Shown: positions 23,648 to 35,344 of the stretch, in pieces
Layout of the letters: each line of letters begins with the position of its first letter
How positions within the stretch are numbered: the stretch's first letter is position 1
Origin: Ailurus styani
Taxonomy: Eukaryota; Chordata; Mammalia; Carnivora; Ailuridae
Reading direction: 5' to 3'
NCBI GenBank assembly: GCA_002007465.1
Contig: LNAC01000273.1
Coordinates: 1,535,632-1,599,631 of the forward strand
DNA length: 64,000 bases
Program-made: the position numbers and the translations under genes
The notes under the pieces: model-generated
The model's input: the letters and a program-made list of their open reading frames with translations, nothing else
The model's database searches: none
What the model was told of the DNA's origin: nothing

Positions 23648-24492
23648 GAGCGGTTTCTTCAACCTTATGGCCAGAACAGGAAAGAGTTTCAGGAAAAAGA
23701 AAGTGGCTTTGGGAAGGTCATCTTCTCAGACAGATATTTATGATTTCAAGGATTACATTTTTGGTGCTTTTGTTACCCATTTATACATAGTGAAGTGATA
23801 AAACTAAAAGCCTAAAGCTCATTGCCTTACATAAACTCCTCAGGCATTTAAGAAAAATAGGAACAAATTAAGATTTAAGATTCTTTCATACTTTTTTTAC
23901 ATTCCTGTTTCAATTTGTTTATTGTAGTTTGAGTGACTTTCATAATAAACTATTTTTATTTGGACTCATATAGGGATTAGGGTGACTTAAACCCTTGGGT
24001 TTATTTTAACTACTCTTTTTTATCTACGAAGTAAGTAAAAGCAAACCCACAAAGTTGCAATGTAACAATAAATGAAACATCCCTTCTTTTACATCTGAAA
24101 TAACTTCTCTAAATTTTTCTTTGAGGAGAAATGTTAGGAAGTACCTGAATATATGGATATGTTTGTTTTCCTCTGATTTTTTTTTCCCCTCATGGACTTA
24201 CACAAAGGGAAAATGTCTAAAATATCCCAGGTACTCTTACTTTTCATAAACTTAAAAGTTAAATGACTGACTTGCCGATGCTGATATTGCTAGATAGAGA
24301 TACATTTATTATGAAGATTAAAATGTTCAGAAGTTATCAGATATAAGTGAGATGTTTGGAAAATAGAGAGCTAGAGAACATACTGTAGCTTTTGTAGGCT
24401 GCAGTTGATTATTTAACTCCTAATGGAGAGGATCTTTGGGCCATTAATAACCCCAAAATGCAACTAAATAGATGTAACTTTTCAGTCATGTT
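23648..24492. other. Unique AT-rich sequence, no gene seen
   Basis: No recognised repeat or coding frame. Confidence 0.55.
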
Positions 24493-24502
24493 CTGCATAT
24501 GT

Positions 24503-24693
24503 GTTTGTTTGTTTGTTTGTTTGTTTGTTTGTTTGAGGAGGAGAGGGGCCATGGAGAGGAAGACAGAGACTCTTCCGCTGGCTACTCGCCCGGCATATGG
24601 CCTGATGCAGGGCTGGATCCCACCACCCTGAGATCACGACCTGAGCAAAAATCAAAAGTCAGACACTTAACTGACTGAGCCACTCAGGCCCCC
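24503..24693 (-). mobile_element. CAN-SINE, old, with (GTTT)n tail
   Basis: The tail side is a run of about eight GTTT units (24502-24535), followed by the SINE body ending 'gactgagccactcaggcccc'. Flanks ctgcatatgtgttt and ctgcatgtacattgttt are a probable eroded TSD. The GTTT tract presumably arose from its A-rich tail. Confidence 0.92.
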
Positions 24694-24709
24694 CTGCATG
24701 TACATTGTT

Positions 24710-27700
24710 TAAATTCTGATATCTTGCACATTTCTGTACTGACCATCTTTCATCTCAACACTGATGAGATGCAAGTGGCAGTCACCACATGCATCAGTTC
24801 AGAGAAATGCATGTATGTTTCTAGAATAAGATAGTACTCCTATGCCCCATTTTGGTTTCCATAAACATTTACAGCGCTTCCGTCTGCTCTGTGTTGGTTC
24901 CTTTGCTATCTAATTTGCAGAAGAGAAAATGACTGACGTATTTCTTACTTTCAGGGACAGAGCTTATGTCCTACAAGGGGGGATTTGACAAGTATACAAA
25001 CGACTTTACATAGTGTGGTACCAAAGAGAAGTACAACTAGGGATGAACCTACAAAATCAGCCGGTCAAAGCCACCTCACTTTATAGAAAAGGGAATGAAG
25101 TCAAGATTAAGCGTTTTGCTTAAAGTCACACTGCGTATTTGAACACACTCAGGGCTGGAAGTCAGGTCTTTTAACATCAGGCCAAGGGCTCCTTTCAATT
25201 CAAACAGCACAGATGCTTCTGGGGAACTTAACTAACTTTAATTGTTCTTAGGCTTTGGCATGTTTAACTTTAATGAAGGAGTATGAAAGTATATCAAAAA
25301 TTTTCTGGACACTGTAAAATGCATGGGATGAATTAAAATTTTGGCTAAGCCAAGTAAATATAATTTTACAACTTTCTAAACCCATTTTTCATGTATCTGA
25401 TACATTTTACAAAGTTGTAAAATTCAGAATTTTCAGTGGGACAAAGCAACAAATCTCTGTAGATAGATCATGACAAAAGCACTATTTTTGTTAATGTACA
25501 GATATCTACAATTTAATTTGAATTCATGAGAATAGTGTTGTCAATCTTTTTAAAATTGTGTGGACCTTCACACGATTATAGTTTTACTCTCAGTGAATGC
25601 TGATTGGGACAAACATGAAATATCAAAAGGCTAATACGTATTATTTTGCAATTTTAAATTGTGAGTCACAGAGACATTTATAGACACTTAAAAAATTAAA
25701 GGTAATGGGTATGTGTATATTCTGCTATATACATTACTTCTGAAATGTTATCTTACATGAAGATGATAGTAAGCCCAATCATTTATTCCTTCATCCTTCA
25801 CTAATTTAAGGAAGACCAATCTTACTGCAGACATGAAACACAATTATTAATAAAGCCCGTGTTTAGAGTTCTTTTCCTACCATGCAATTAGCAATGTTTG
25901 TCTTTCCATATTCTTTCAACCGGTCTTATGACCAGTAGAATAGAGAGTGCCTGTGGAATTTGCTGTGAAACAAAGCATGGAATGAAAACATAACTTCTTT
26001 AGCAGGATACTATCACCAATAGTGAGTACTTTTCTTGCACTCTTCACAGAAGGTTGTGTAGATCACCTCTAGGAAGTATCCTAACAGTGTGAGAGACGGT
26101 GAATAAGCATGCAGGACAATGTCTGCTCATTACTGACCTCTACTGGGCTTAATAGATCCTGAAAATGATTTTAGATAGGTAGGTGGGTAATGCTGCAGGA
26201 AAGGACAGAAGCTGAAATGTCCGCATAATACTAAATTGGCACTTATCTTTAATTCCAATTGTCCAGACAAGGAGGTCTCTTTAAAGGCAAGAGATTTAAA
26301 CTCTACCATGTGTGAGGCTTACTTGGCAGTGCTTGTTTTTTTAGGTTGGCATGGAGCACATTTACCCGTTAAAAAATTCTAGTAACATCTGTTGACATGA
26401 AGTGTTTATTTGCTTTTGATTTCCAAGTCCTTCCAGTAGATCTACTTGCATTCTGAAGCTAGCTAAATTGTGAAGAAATGAGCAGGCTCGTAGGCATTCC
26501 ATAGTTTCTTGTTCAGTGATTTCCTTTTCTTGCTTGGAACTTTGGTTTCCTGGCAACCATAGCAAACAATAGAAATGCGGATGAGGCCCGTCCATCCACG
26601 TGGAAGCTCACGGGCTTTTTTATTACATTCAGTTTTTCCTATGATAACTGGGATATATATTTACATGAAATTTACACAAGCAGTGCAGCAATCGTCTGTT
26701 TGCTTTGCCTTTTAATCAGATCATTTCTGATAGGTTGTCTAAACAAGGATGTTAGTGTCCTCTTTCTAAAATAAGTACAGCTGAAGAACAGCTCACTGAT
26801 TCTAAATCATGCCCTCCACAACCGCAATTGGACTTGGATATCCAGGAAGATCTTTATGGACTGTAACAGATTATGGCTGCCCTCTAGTGACTAGACGTTC
26901 CTGCTGTTTCAGTTTAGGTTAGAGTAGGGTGTGTTTAAAACATGTGTCCTCATTCTTATTCAATCAGTCAGGCACCAGAAATCTTTATAGAAAGAATACA
27001 ATACATACGTTGTTAATTATGCTAAATATTGATGATATTCTATGAAATGTAGGTATCTATGAAATGCAGATATATTTTTCTCAATCTGACCACTTTTGCC
27101 AACATAGATTTCTTGAAAAAAGTCAGCTGTTTTCAAACTGAACTCTTATCAGTTAAATAACCCTATATTATTTCAATAACTGTAGAACAAAGGTTAGGCT
27201 TTTTAATGTGGGAAGACTAATTATCTCCCAGCACTGCTAACTGTTAAGTCTTCCTCCTATCTCCCGAACCTTTCTCCATCTTGCTCTCTCTGCCAAAGAG
27301 AACATATTTTGTTCATTTGACAAGCAATTTGTATTTCCAAGCAGCTCCAGAGAAATTGCTTTTTTTCTAATTGCTAAAATGTCTGGAGTTGTATTTAGAT
27401 GATCACACATGCCTGGGTGCATCAAGCCACATTTAAAATTCAACCAGCAATACTATGACTGCCCCAATCAATAGTAGAAAAGCATAGTAATCCAGACCAC
27501 AACTGGCAAGTTGGCTTTCTTATTTCATATCAGCTACAAGGTACAGCGTGGCAATGTTTGCTTTGATTAATTTCAAATTAAAGAAAAACAAAACAAAAAA
27601 GGGAAAAGAAAAGAAACACCATACTTTGGCCTGTTGCTGATAGAGCTGAATCAAAATAAATCTCATCGCCAAGCAGACCAGAGAAAAATCACCTCTTTGA

Positions 27701-28394
27701 AGGTTGACAGAAGAGCAAATCATTTTTCATTCACCACCTCATTTTTTCCCCTATCCCCAAACCAGAAGACATTTTCTGCAATGGATAGGTGCTTCTTTCT
27801 TCTATAAAAAGTAAGTTTTCACTGCAAGTGTGAAAACCTAAAAATCAGCTAACCATAGAGGGAAAAATTCTTCCTGGCCTCTATGAAATGATGAATCTCC
27901 CTTGTTTAAAATATAGTACAGCATTTGACCTTGGATCACATTCTGACATATATAAACATTCAGGATAGAAATGCACTAGGAAATATTGATGGATCTCTAT
28001 TGCTATAGTATCTAATGAAAAATATTGATATTAAAAAGAGGTTGACTAGATAATCTACTCTGACTTTCCATATGGTCAATCATCTAAATGGCCTATAGGA
28101 TAGTCTAAAACTAATAGAATAAATTCAATCAAGGAGCCAAGTCTGATTTGGCTATATGTTTCCAAACCCTTATGAGAAGACGATTTATTTCTTGTTTGTC
28201 CTCATTCCCTTTGTAGGAAAACACACTTCTCCTTCTGCACAATAAATCCAACAACAAAATCCCTTTGGGGAATCAAAACCAAATTTCCTGAGCTTTGTGG
28301 TTATGTTATAATGGCTAAAACCAGCTGGCAGCAATACCAGTATCTGCCTTTCTGCTCATCCCTATAATTTCTGGAATAAAATACTCAGTTCATT
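24710..28394. other. Mostly unique SINE-free interval, no gene seen
   Basis: Apart from a MIR at 25060-25180, no repeat is recognised. Sub-intervals 26360-26640 and 27237-27760 are complex, non-repetitive and could be conserved non-coding elements; this is inference from texture only. The open frame at 26362-26595 on the - strand has no similarity I recognise. Confidence 0.45.
25060..25180 (-). mobile_element. MIR remnant
   Basis: 'ctcactttatagaaaaggga', 'cttaaagtcacactgcgtat' and 'cagggctggaagtcaggtct' follow the antisense MIR core (ccattttacagatgagg, cccaaggtcacacagct, gagccgggattcgaac). Confidence 0.65.
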
Positions 28395-28500
28395 TCAGCT
28401 TAATAAGTGTTTGTAGAGTTCTAATTTTATGTCAAGTATATTAGCTTCTAGGGACAAAAATGCAGATATGATCAAGTTTCTGCTGTTAATGAACAAATAC
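28395..28500 (-). mobile_element. L2 3'-end fragment
   Basis: 'taataagtgtttgtagagtt', 'ctaattttatgtcaagtata' and 'ttagcttctagggacaaaaa' plus 'tgcagatatgatcaagtttc' resemble the antisense L2 terminus. Diverged. Confidence 0.5.
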
Positions 28501-28834
28501 TTATAAATCGATATATTCAGTAAGTATATATATATAACATACAAATATAGAAAGGAATAGGGATTTATTCCCTACAAACCAGAGAAGTCCTTTTACAACT
28601 TACTGGGCTAACATTTGAAGGAATGAGAAGTCTGCTGACAGAGAAGAGGAAAAAAGGATACTCCACTTGGACAAAATGATTTTTTTTAATTGAATTATGT
28701 CAATACTAAAAGATGTTATTTATCATACCCTAAATTTTGTCTATAATATTTATATTCCAAATTCAGTAGTAGTTCAATAAATACTGGTTTTAATAACCAC
28801 TTCCTTAAAAACCAACTGATCTTCTTAAACTTCT

Positions 28835-28960
28835 ACCTTATGGCACACACTATCCTAGGTGCCAGTGAAAAAGAGACAAAAAATACGGTGCATGCCTTCA
28901 AACTGCTTACATATTTATGAAACATGCAACCCCAACAAAGTTATAGTTAGAGAGCACATA
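28835..28960 (-). mobile_element. L2 3'-end fragment
   Basis: 'ctatcctaggtgccagtgaa' and 'gtgcatgccttcaaactgct' with 'tacatatttatgaaacatgc' parallel 'ttctaggtgctggggatac' and 'tccctgccctcatggagctt'. The element may extend to about 29280 in decayed form. Confidence 0.55.
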
Positions 28961-28999
28961 AGGACAAAGAGAAAATGAGAAAAGGCAAAGATAAAGGAA

Positions 29000-29859
29000 C
29001 TCTGACAATGTAGTTTTGGAAGAGAAGAAACAAATGAAAGATTGTTAGTATCAAAGTACAGAGAAAGTTATAACCTAAAAGCTAAAGAAGAGGGTATCCA
29101 GGGAAAGTAAGGCAATTCACCTGTGTGAATTTCTGAGCACCTTGAAGCCTGTAGACACAGATCACAGGCAAGGTGGGAGTGAAACTGTGCTAATATCTGG
29201 GAATTTGGTTGGACATTTGTATAGAGGGGGAATGGACCATACCAAAATCCTGCCACCAATTCATACAACTGGTATCCCATGCAGAGTCAAGGGCAGGGTT
29301 GAGGAGAGAGTTAAATAAATAATAAAAGGAATCAAGTAAAATCTACATACTGAATGGTGCTAAATCTACATGCTAAGTTACCGTATCCTTCTCTGCTTTC
29401 AGACTGTTGGAAAGCAAAATTTCTCTCAAGTAGAGGATTCAGTGGATTTTCCCCAAATAACTAAATAGCCTCAGAGAAAAGACTTCATATATTGACACTT
29501 AGAGAGCTGCATACCTAAAAAAAAAAAGTCCACTCAACTGATCATTCTTCAATGACACTCACAAGTCAGTAAGCTTCATATCCACTCAGAGAGCGGCCAT
29601 TCAGCTTTTTAATGCCTTAATCTTAAATATGAATAGAGAGCAAAGTACAACTCAACATTTTTAGAAATCCTCTGATAAGAAAAAAAAATTAATTAATATG
29701 AGCAATCTCAAAGGGAATTCACAGAAAAAATACAATGCCAGGAACAGTTGCCAATAACCAGACCTATAATGTGTGAGAGATGACAGAAAATATTGTGCCC
29801 ATAAAGCAAGATTAGGACATGAAAGATGAACAATTAAAGACCATGAAGAAGGTCTTGAA
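29000..29859. other. Unclassified AT-rich sequence, no gene seen
   Basis: Probably decayed L2 and L1M at the two edges, but no motif is clear enough to place boundaries. Confidence 0.4.
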
Positions 29860-30248
29860 AATAAAAATTTTCATTAGCAAAGTAACAATTCGATTTAAAG
29901 GTCAACAGTGTAGGAAATCTCCCCAAAAGTAGAACATAAAGATAAAAAATAGAAGCTGAAAGTGGAAAAATATAAACATTAAGTTCAATCCAAGAGGATC
30001 GACTGTTCATTAATAGTAGCTTTAGAAGGAGAAGCAGGGTTATTTAAATCAGTAAATTGCAAATAGAGTATACGAAAACATTTTCCAGAGCTAAGGATAA
30101 GACTTTAAAAATTTAAAACATTATTAATGTTCTAGAATAGTACATTAAACATGCACACACACACTCGCACTACAATCAAATGTTAAAATACCACAGAAAT
30201 GAAGATGCTAAGAGTTTTCGTGTGTGTGTGTATACATATATACATATA

Positions 30249-30293
<45 letters not shown>

Positions 30294-30345
30294 TCACTAC
30301 TAAAAGGATCAGATTAATCCTGACAAGTTGCTAACTGGCAATGGC
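29860..30345 (+). mobile_element. L1M-type LINE fragment with embedded TG repeat
   Basis: 'aacattaagttcaatccaag', 'aggatcgactgttcattaat', 'acattttccagagctaagga' and 'aaggatcagattaatcctga' match the order of a common L1M-family segment (aagttcaacc, aggtccaac, atttcccagaactgaagg, aaaggatcaggaatcaga). Only fragments survive and there is no frame. Confidence 0.6.
30219..30292 (+). repeat. Compound (TG)n(TA)n(TG)n microsatellite
   Basis: A TG run, a TATACATA interlude and a second run of about 16 TG units. It lies inside the L1M fragment. Confidence 0.97.
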
Positions 30346-31779
30346 ACAATCCTCCAGGTAATTATTTCCTTTAAATTATTTTATTTCTGTCAGTAATGGT
30401 CTTAGTTGCAGAATAAATTTGGTATCAGTTGAGAAAAAAAAATCTGAGGCCCAGAAAGTCAGGTACAGTTTCTCCTAAATTTACACGGTGGTATAGCCTG
30501 AACTAATGTTATCACCCCTGGGCCACATATTCTTCTGGCAGCTACAATGACACCTGTTCATTATGTTTCAAACTTTTCCTCTAATAACAAAAGCCTCTAA
30601 AATACATTTCTCTAAATTCATTTGACCAAGGTCATACTATATGCATTTGAACTTGACTCTACTGAAATCTTAATCCTACAGAGATTTCACCTATGTATAC
30701 TACCTTCTAATTCTAGAACCTTGGCTTTTGAATTCCCATAGGATTACTTTAGGGAAAACTAGCCATTTGCCTGGTACCCACTGTTAAACTTTTATTGAAA
30801 GCTCTTACTATTTAGAAATGGTAAGCAGTGTTTGTCATGTGGAATATGACTTAATAGATAAAATATTGAAAAGGAATGGGGAAATGTGCAATTTTCCATG
30901 CTTTGCTGGCAAAGAAAATTAGCTGAAGTATTTCCACATGAAGTTGAAGACAAGTGTCTCTGTGTACTGAAATCATTTGGATTAATTCACACATATCACA
31001 GGAGAAAGCTATCGAAGGGAAATCATGCATGTTTGTTCTAACAGCTGATTTCCTCGCTGTAGTGAATTTTGCCACATTTTGACTCTACCGGGATCCTCCG
31101 ATTTGTTGTGTAGACTTAAGAAATCCTTATTACTGCCCTGTTCTTTTTTGGCCACAAATCCTGTCCTGGTGACTTTTCAGCGAGCCGTCCTGCCGGCAGC
31201 CAGGCAAAAACGTCAGGACTTCGTTGCTCGAGGGGCTTTGCTGCTGTGTGCCATCAAATATGGAAATGCTCATCTTTTGTGAGTTCTGCGAAAATTAGAT
31301 GCCCCCGAGCTCAAAACACCTAAGAGAATACGCAGGTTCTCACATGAAAGAGCCAAAGATAGGGCCTTGTATGAGCTGCTGTTTGGAGGCGGTTGAAGTA
31401 GAGAGAGTACAACCACCGGCCTCCCTTCTTGCTCTTCTGCTGTCCGTCTCCAAACAGCAGCTCTCTACAGTATGAATCAGGCTTTGTTCCTGTTCTGAAA
31501 CAAACTTGTCTTGGGCTTCTCAAATGCTCACTGAATAAAATGTAAACACGTTCTCAGGCCCTGTCTGTGCCACACACTAACAGTATACACAAGGGGATAT
31601 CCATCTTCCCGTGTTACTGGGGCTAAGTTGTCCGTTTCCTCCCACTCTCCTCTCTGCAGCCACAGCACTTACAGCCTCTCCCAAGCACCCAAGGAGGTAC
31701 TACAATTGCTGTGCATCAGTACAGATCTGTTGGTTGCTTATAGATAAGTTATATCCTACCAGCCCATACAAATTGGGGT
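30346..31779. other. Unique sequence with a GC-richer patch, no gene seen
   Basis: No SINE or clear repeat. At 31080-31320 there are several CpG dinucleotides and 'cgagccgtcctgccggcagc', richer in GC than the surroundings. The frames at 30851-31075 (-), 31079-31282 (+) and 31320-31523 (-) show no similarity I recognise. A 91-nt inverted repeat sits at 31373-31463. Confidence 0.5.
31373..31463. repeat. 91-nt inverted repeat (20-bp arms)
   Basis: The arm gagctgctgtttggaggcgg (31373-31392) is matched by ccgtctccaaacagcagctc (31444-31463), 19 of 20 pairs Watson-Crick and the other a possible G-U. The 51-nt spacer is only weakly self-complementary. It lies in unique DNA and is not part of a repeat I recognise. 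It could be a hairpin RNA locus, a small inverted duplication or chance. Confidence 0.85.
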
Positions 31780-32180
31780 AAGAGCCCTGCGAAGTTTGCC
31801 CAGGCCTGAAGGATTTTGCACTGGCTGGCTATTCTCACTGCCTGGAATGGGTTCCTCATCCTCCAGCACTTGCTGTGACTCTTTTTGTCTTCGTGTCCAC
31901 TTCGGTGTCTCCTCTTTAGAATCTTCTTCCCTTTCTGTTTCACACGGAGATACCCTTTCCCCCTGTATGGCAGTTACTCTGTTACAAAACATCAATTGTG
32001 TGTTCATCACACTTCTCATACCTTGTTAGTATCTTGTTTGTTCAGGATAATTACAAATATCTGTCACTGGAGTGCAAGCTTCTTAAAGGCAAGTTTCTCA
32101 TGTTTCTGTTCATTCTGCTATCCTGAGTTTTGAACAGATGGCTTGACTTACTTAACCCTTGTGCATGAATGAATGTATAG
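31780..32180 (+). mobile_element. L2 3' region
   Basis: 'aaggattttgcactggctgg', 'ctattctcactgcctggaat', 'gagtgcaagcttcttaaagg', 'caagtttctcatgtttctgt' and 'gcatgaatgaatg' follow the L2 3' end in order (gggcctttgcactggctgt, tccctctgcctggaatg, tgtgagctccttgaggg, ttgaatgaatg). Confidence 0.8.
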
Positions 32181-32254
32181 TAGAGATTTCAATACCATTG
32201 CATAGTTTGAACTGTTGTGCAGTATTATTACATAAGTCAACCTGACATGCAAGA

Positions 32255-32372
32255 ATAAAGGCAGAAAATCACAGGCCTAGGGCTTTTGTAGATGAAGAAC
32301 CTAAATCATAGAACTGAAGTCATTTAATAGTTCTGTAAATAAGGTGTAAGGTCAGAGGTCAAATAATATTTT
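32255..32372 (-). mobile_element. MIR remnant
   Basis: 'gatgaagaacctaaatcata', 'gaactgaagtcatttaatag' and 'taaggtgtaaggtcagaggt' resemble the antisense MIR core (gatgaggaaactgaggca, gttaagtaacttgcc). Diverged. Confidence 0.5.
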
Positions 32373-33737
32373 AATGTGCAAAATAGGAAGAATTGGTGGT
32401 CATGAATCTATCTTTTCTGCTATATCTAGACATTGTGATATCATCATAACTACTAGTAATATCTTTGATGTGGAAATATAGAAAGGACAGTAGCACTGAG
32501 CTAGCATATATCTGATTGAGAATTTCACTGATATGGGTGAAACTTTCTTTTCTGTACCTAAAACCCTCTGATAAAATTGCTTGAGCAAATACAGGTGGAT
32601 TCCTGAGGGTACAGGAAATGGTAGGACCTGGTAGGCAGAGATTTGAAGAATTAAGATACTACATGAAAGCAGGTTCTGTAATCTTATATTCCATATTTCT
32701 CCAGACCTGTTCTCTTAAACCACTCTGTCTAACCATGTGGCCTCTGATCAACCCAGAATGTGACTATCTGTGAGGCAAAGAGATCAGTAGTGATTTTTCT
32801 CAAGGTGATTCTCCTACATTCCTTGAGTCCTCTACTCCAATATCAGCCACTCTAAATTCCCATTGGTGAGGATTCGCAATTTAAGTTCCAGAACGCTCTG
32901 GAATAAAAGAGCAGATAAATCAAAGAAATTTCAGGGTCACTCTGTATCGAAGGCTGAAACCCCACCGTCGGTTCCATTTTCCAACTCAAATTTGTCCAGC
33001 CATATTGTCCCATGGTATTTCATCAAAAAGTTCTGCAATGACATCAACTGATTACATTTAAATTTAAAAAATAACAAAAATTAGAGATGCCCTAAATTTA
33101 TAACTGCATCCTATTATCAAATTCTAAAATACTGATTAATACTCCAGAATATTAATGTCAAATCTTATAAATACATTAAATTCAAAAGAGCTAAAGTCAC
33201 ATTCACTTGACCTTATAAGTTGAAGTCTAAGATCTGGAAATCCAATAAAGAAACACCCACAATCTTTTCCTTCTTGCAGTTTGTACTCTGGAGTCTCTGT
33301 CCCAGTGTATCCAATTAAGGTGCCTGATATAGTCAGGCGAGGCTCCATTCTACATATACCTTTAGCACTGCTGACATTATTAATCTAAACTATCTGATGT
33401 TGCCAATCCAAACCTTCATATTGAAAATGAAAGGATACATGGTATCATCATAACACTGGCCCATACCCCCCAAAATCTTAAACCCATTCACTGTCCCTAG
33501 AAATGTAGACACAGGCAAAATTATGGTTTTATAATCTAGAATTTAGTTTCTAAAACCTATGTCAGAAACTTAAGAAACTATGACAGGAACTTAAGGATAT
33601 TGTATTAAAAGTAACTAAGTTAAAAAAAATATCCATCCAAGTATCAGCCTCATTGGGTTTCTAGTTAATCTATGCCAATGTCCTAGAATCTATCACCTGT
33701 GAATTTAAACTTACTTGGTAAAAAGACCACCTCCCAT
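32373..33737. other. Unique sequence, no gene seen
   Basis: No recognised repeat. Contains the heat-shock-element-like palindrome at 32886-32903; the small frame at 32863-33051 over it shows no known similarity. Confidence 0.5.
32886..32903. promoter_or_regulatory. Heat-shock-element-like palindrome
   Basis: ttccagaacgctctggaa reads as TTC-ca-GAA-cg-CTC-tg-GAA: four alternating 5-bp units of the HSF1 site (nGAAn/nTTCn) with one base off (CTC for TTC). The outer arms ttccaga/tctggaa are perfect. HSF trimers bind such arrays. No promoter or transcript is visible nearby, so function is only a possibility. Confidence 0.45.
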
Positions 33738-33754
33738 TAAAATTTTAGAGTACT

Positions 33755-33993
33755 GGGTGCCTGGGTGGCTCAGTGGGTTAAAGCCTCTGCTTTCGGCTCA
33801 GGTCATGATCTCAGGGTCCTGGGATCGAGGCCCGCATCGGGCTCCCTGCTCGGTGGGAAGCCTGCTTCCCCCTCTCTCTCTCTGCCTGCCTCTCTGCCTC
33901 CTTGTGATCTCTCTCCCTCTGTGAAATAAATAAATAAAATCTTAAAAAAAAAAAAAGAGCAAGTCACACACACACAAAAATAATAAAATAAAA
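33755..33993 (+). mobile_element. CAN-SINE, young, with long composite tail
   Basis: Near-consensus body, A-rich tail, then an extra 'gagcaagtcacacacacaca' and (AATAA)/(AAAAT) stretch before the perfect 17-bp TSD taaaattttagagtact (33738-33754, 33994-34010). The TSD position shows the whole 33755-33993 came with the insertion or expanded inside its tail. Confidence 0.96.
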
Positions 33994-34237
33994 TAAAATT
34001 TTAGAGTACTAAAATGTAACCAAAACATAATGCTTCCTCTCTCAGAAAGTGGCATTTGGGGTAATTGTTGCCCTTTGCCACAATTTTAGATGAGATACCT
34101 ATCTTTCCTATCCATAACCCGTATTTGCTTCAACTGGAGAATAATCCTCAGCAGATTTTGATTGGGAAGTTGCTGTTCATGTTTCTGAACTTTGCGTTCC
34201 TCCTAGTGCGGAAAGAAGCATTATTTCTGCCATGCCT

Positions 34238-34275
34238 TCTGTGTGTGTGTGTGTGTGCCTGTGTGTGTGCGTGTA
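34238..34275 (+). repeat. (GT)n microsatellite, imperfect
   Basis: Nine GT units, a 'cc' interruption, then more GT and one CG. Confidence 0.93.
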
Positions 34276-35344
34276 TTTCATCTTGGCATCTGTTTTCTTC
34301 ATATAAGTGTTTCATAGTCAGTGAGATAAAACCAATACATACCAAATTTTCCAAAAGCATCTAAAATCTTACCCTTTTTCAACTCCCTGAATTGGATGAA
34401 CCCATCAAGAAATTATTTTCTCGGTTGAGCAACATCAGAACCAGGCCTAGAGTTTCATTATGGTTCTGCTTAGCACCCTTTTAATGCTTCAAATCTTTTT
34501 CTTCTCCTAGAGAAGCATAATTTGTCAGACATGTTGTCTACAGTAAGCATAACACCCTGAAATGTCATCTAAAAATACTTTGACTATTTTATACTGACCT
34601 ACCTGTCCCTCCACTATTGTCTGCTTATGTATTCAAAATATGTTTCCTGTATTGCTATTCTAGGGGACTCTCTATCAGTAGCTTTGCGAGTCTTCTCTTA
34701 GTAGTGTCCTCAGTTCTGGCTTCCTCTGGTGTGCTCATCCAAGTCTGTTATCTTAGATTTTGCTCTCTTCTGTCAGGTACCATTGGGCTTCAGTCACTTT
34801 CTGATTTGAAAACAATTTCTAATATTTTCTTTAAAAAAGTTTTACTTAGGTGCTTCAACTTTGTAATACATCAAATTTGAAGGAAAAGAGAGGAAAGAAA
34901 CAGAGCCACGACAACTTCAGTTCCTTCTACTGAATATGTATACTTATACATATTCCAAAATATGCTTGTTTTTAATAAGACACTCTCTTCCTCTCTAGAG
35001 AAGTAATTGAGAGGACAGTGATAGGTCAGATTATTCTAATGGTGACATTTCATGTGGGCACAGAATATCAAGGGAAAGGAAATTCTTTCTCAGTAAAAAA
35101 AAGGAAAATAACAATTAGGAATTTGTGAAAAAAGAAAAATACCAAAACTTTAGGAGAAAGATTTAAATATTAAACAACTTATAAAAATTAGGATTATAAT
35201 TGATACTCAATAATAAAATATCAGCAACAAGCGTGTTAAGGAATAAACTGAAAAGCGTTATGGATATAATAAAGACATAAAGCATATATTCTAATAATAA
35301 AGAAAAGGGAAGGCCATTTGAAATATTAAAAAATAAACAAAATC
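34276..35344. other. Unique sequence, no gene seen
   Basis: The frame at 34617-34880 is hydrophobic by composition but has no similarity I recognise and no splice context. Confidence 0.5.

Noticed and set aside
34617..34880. 87-codon hydrophobic frame
   Set aside because: No similarity recognised, no Kozak or splice support, and AT-rich T-heavy DNA readily yields hydrophobic frames.
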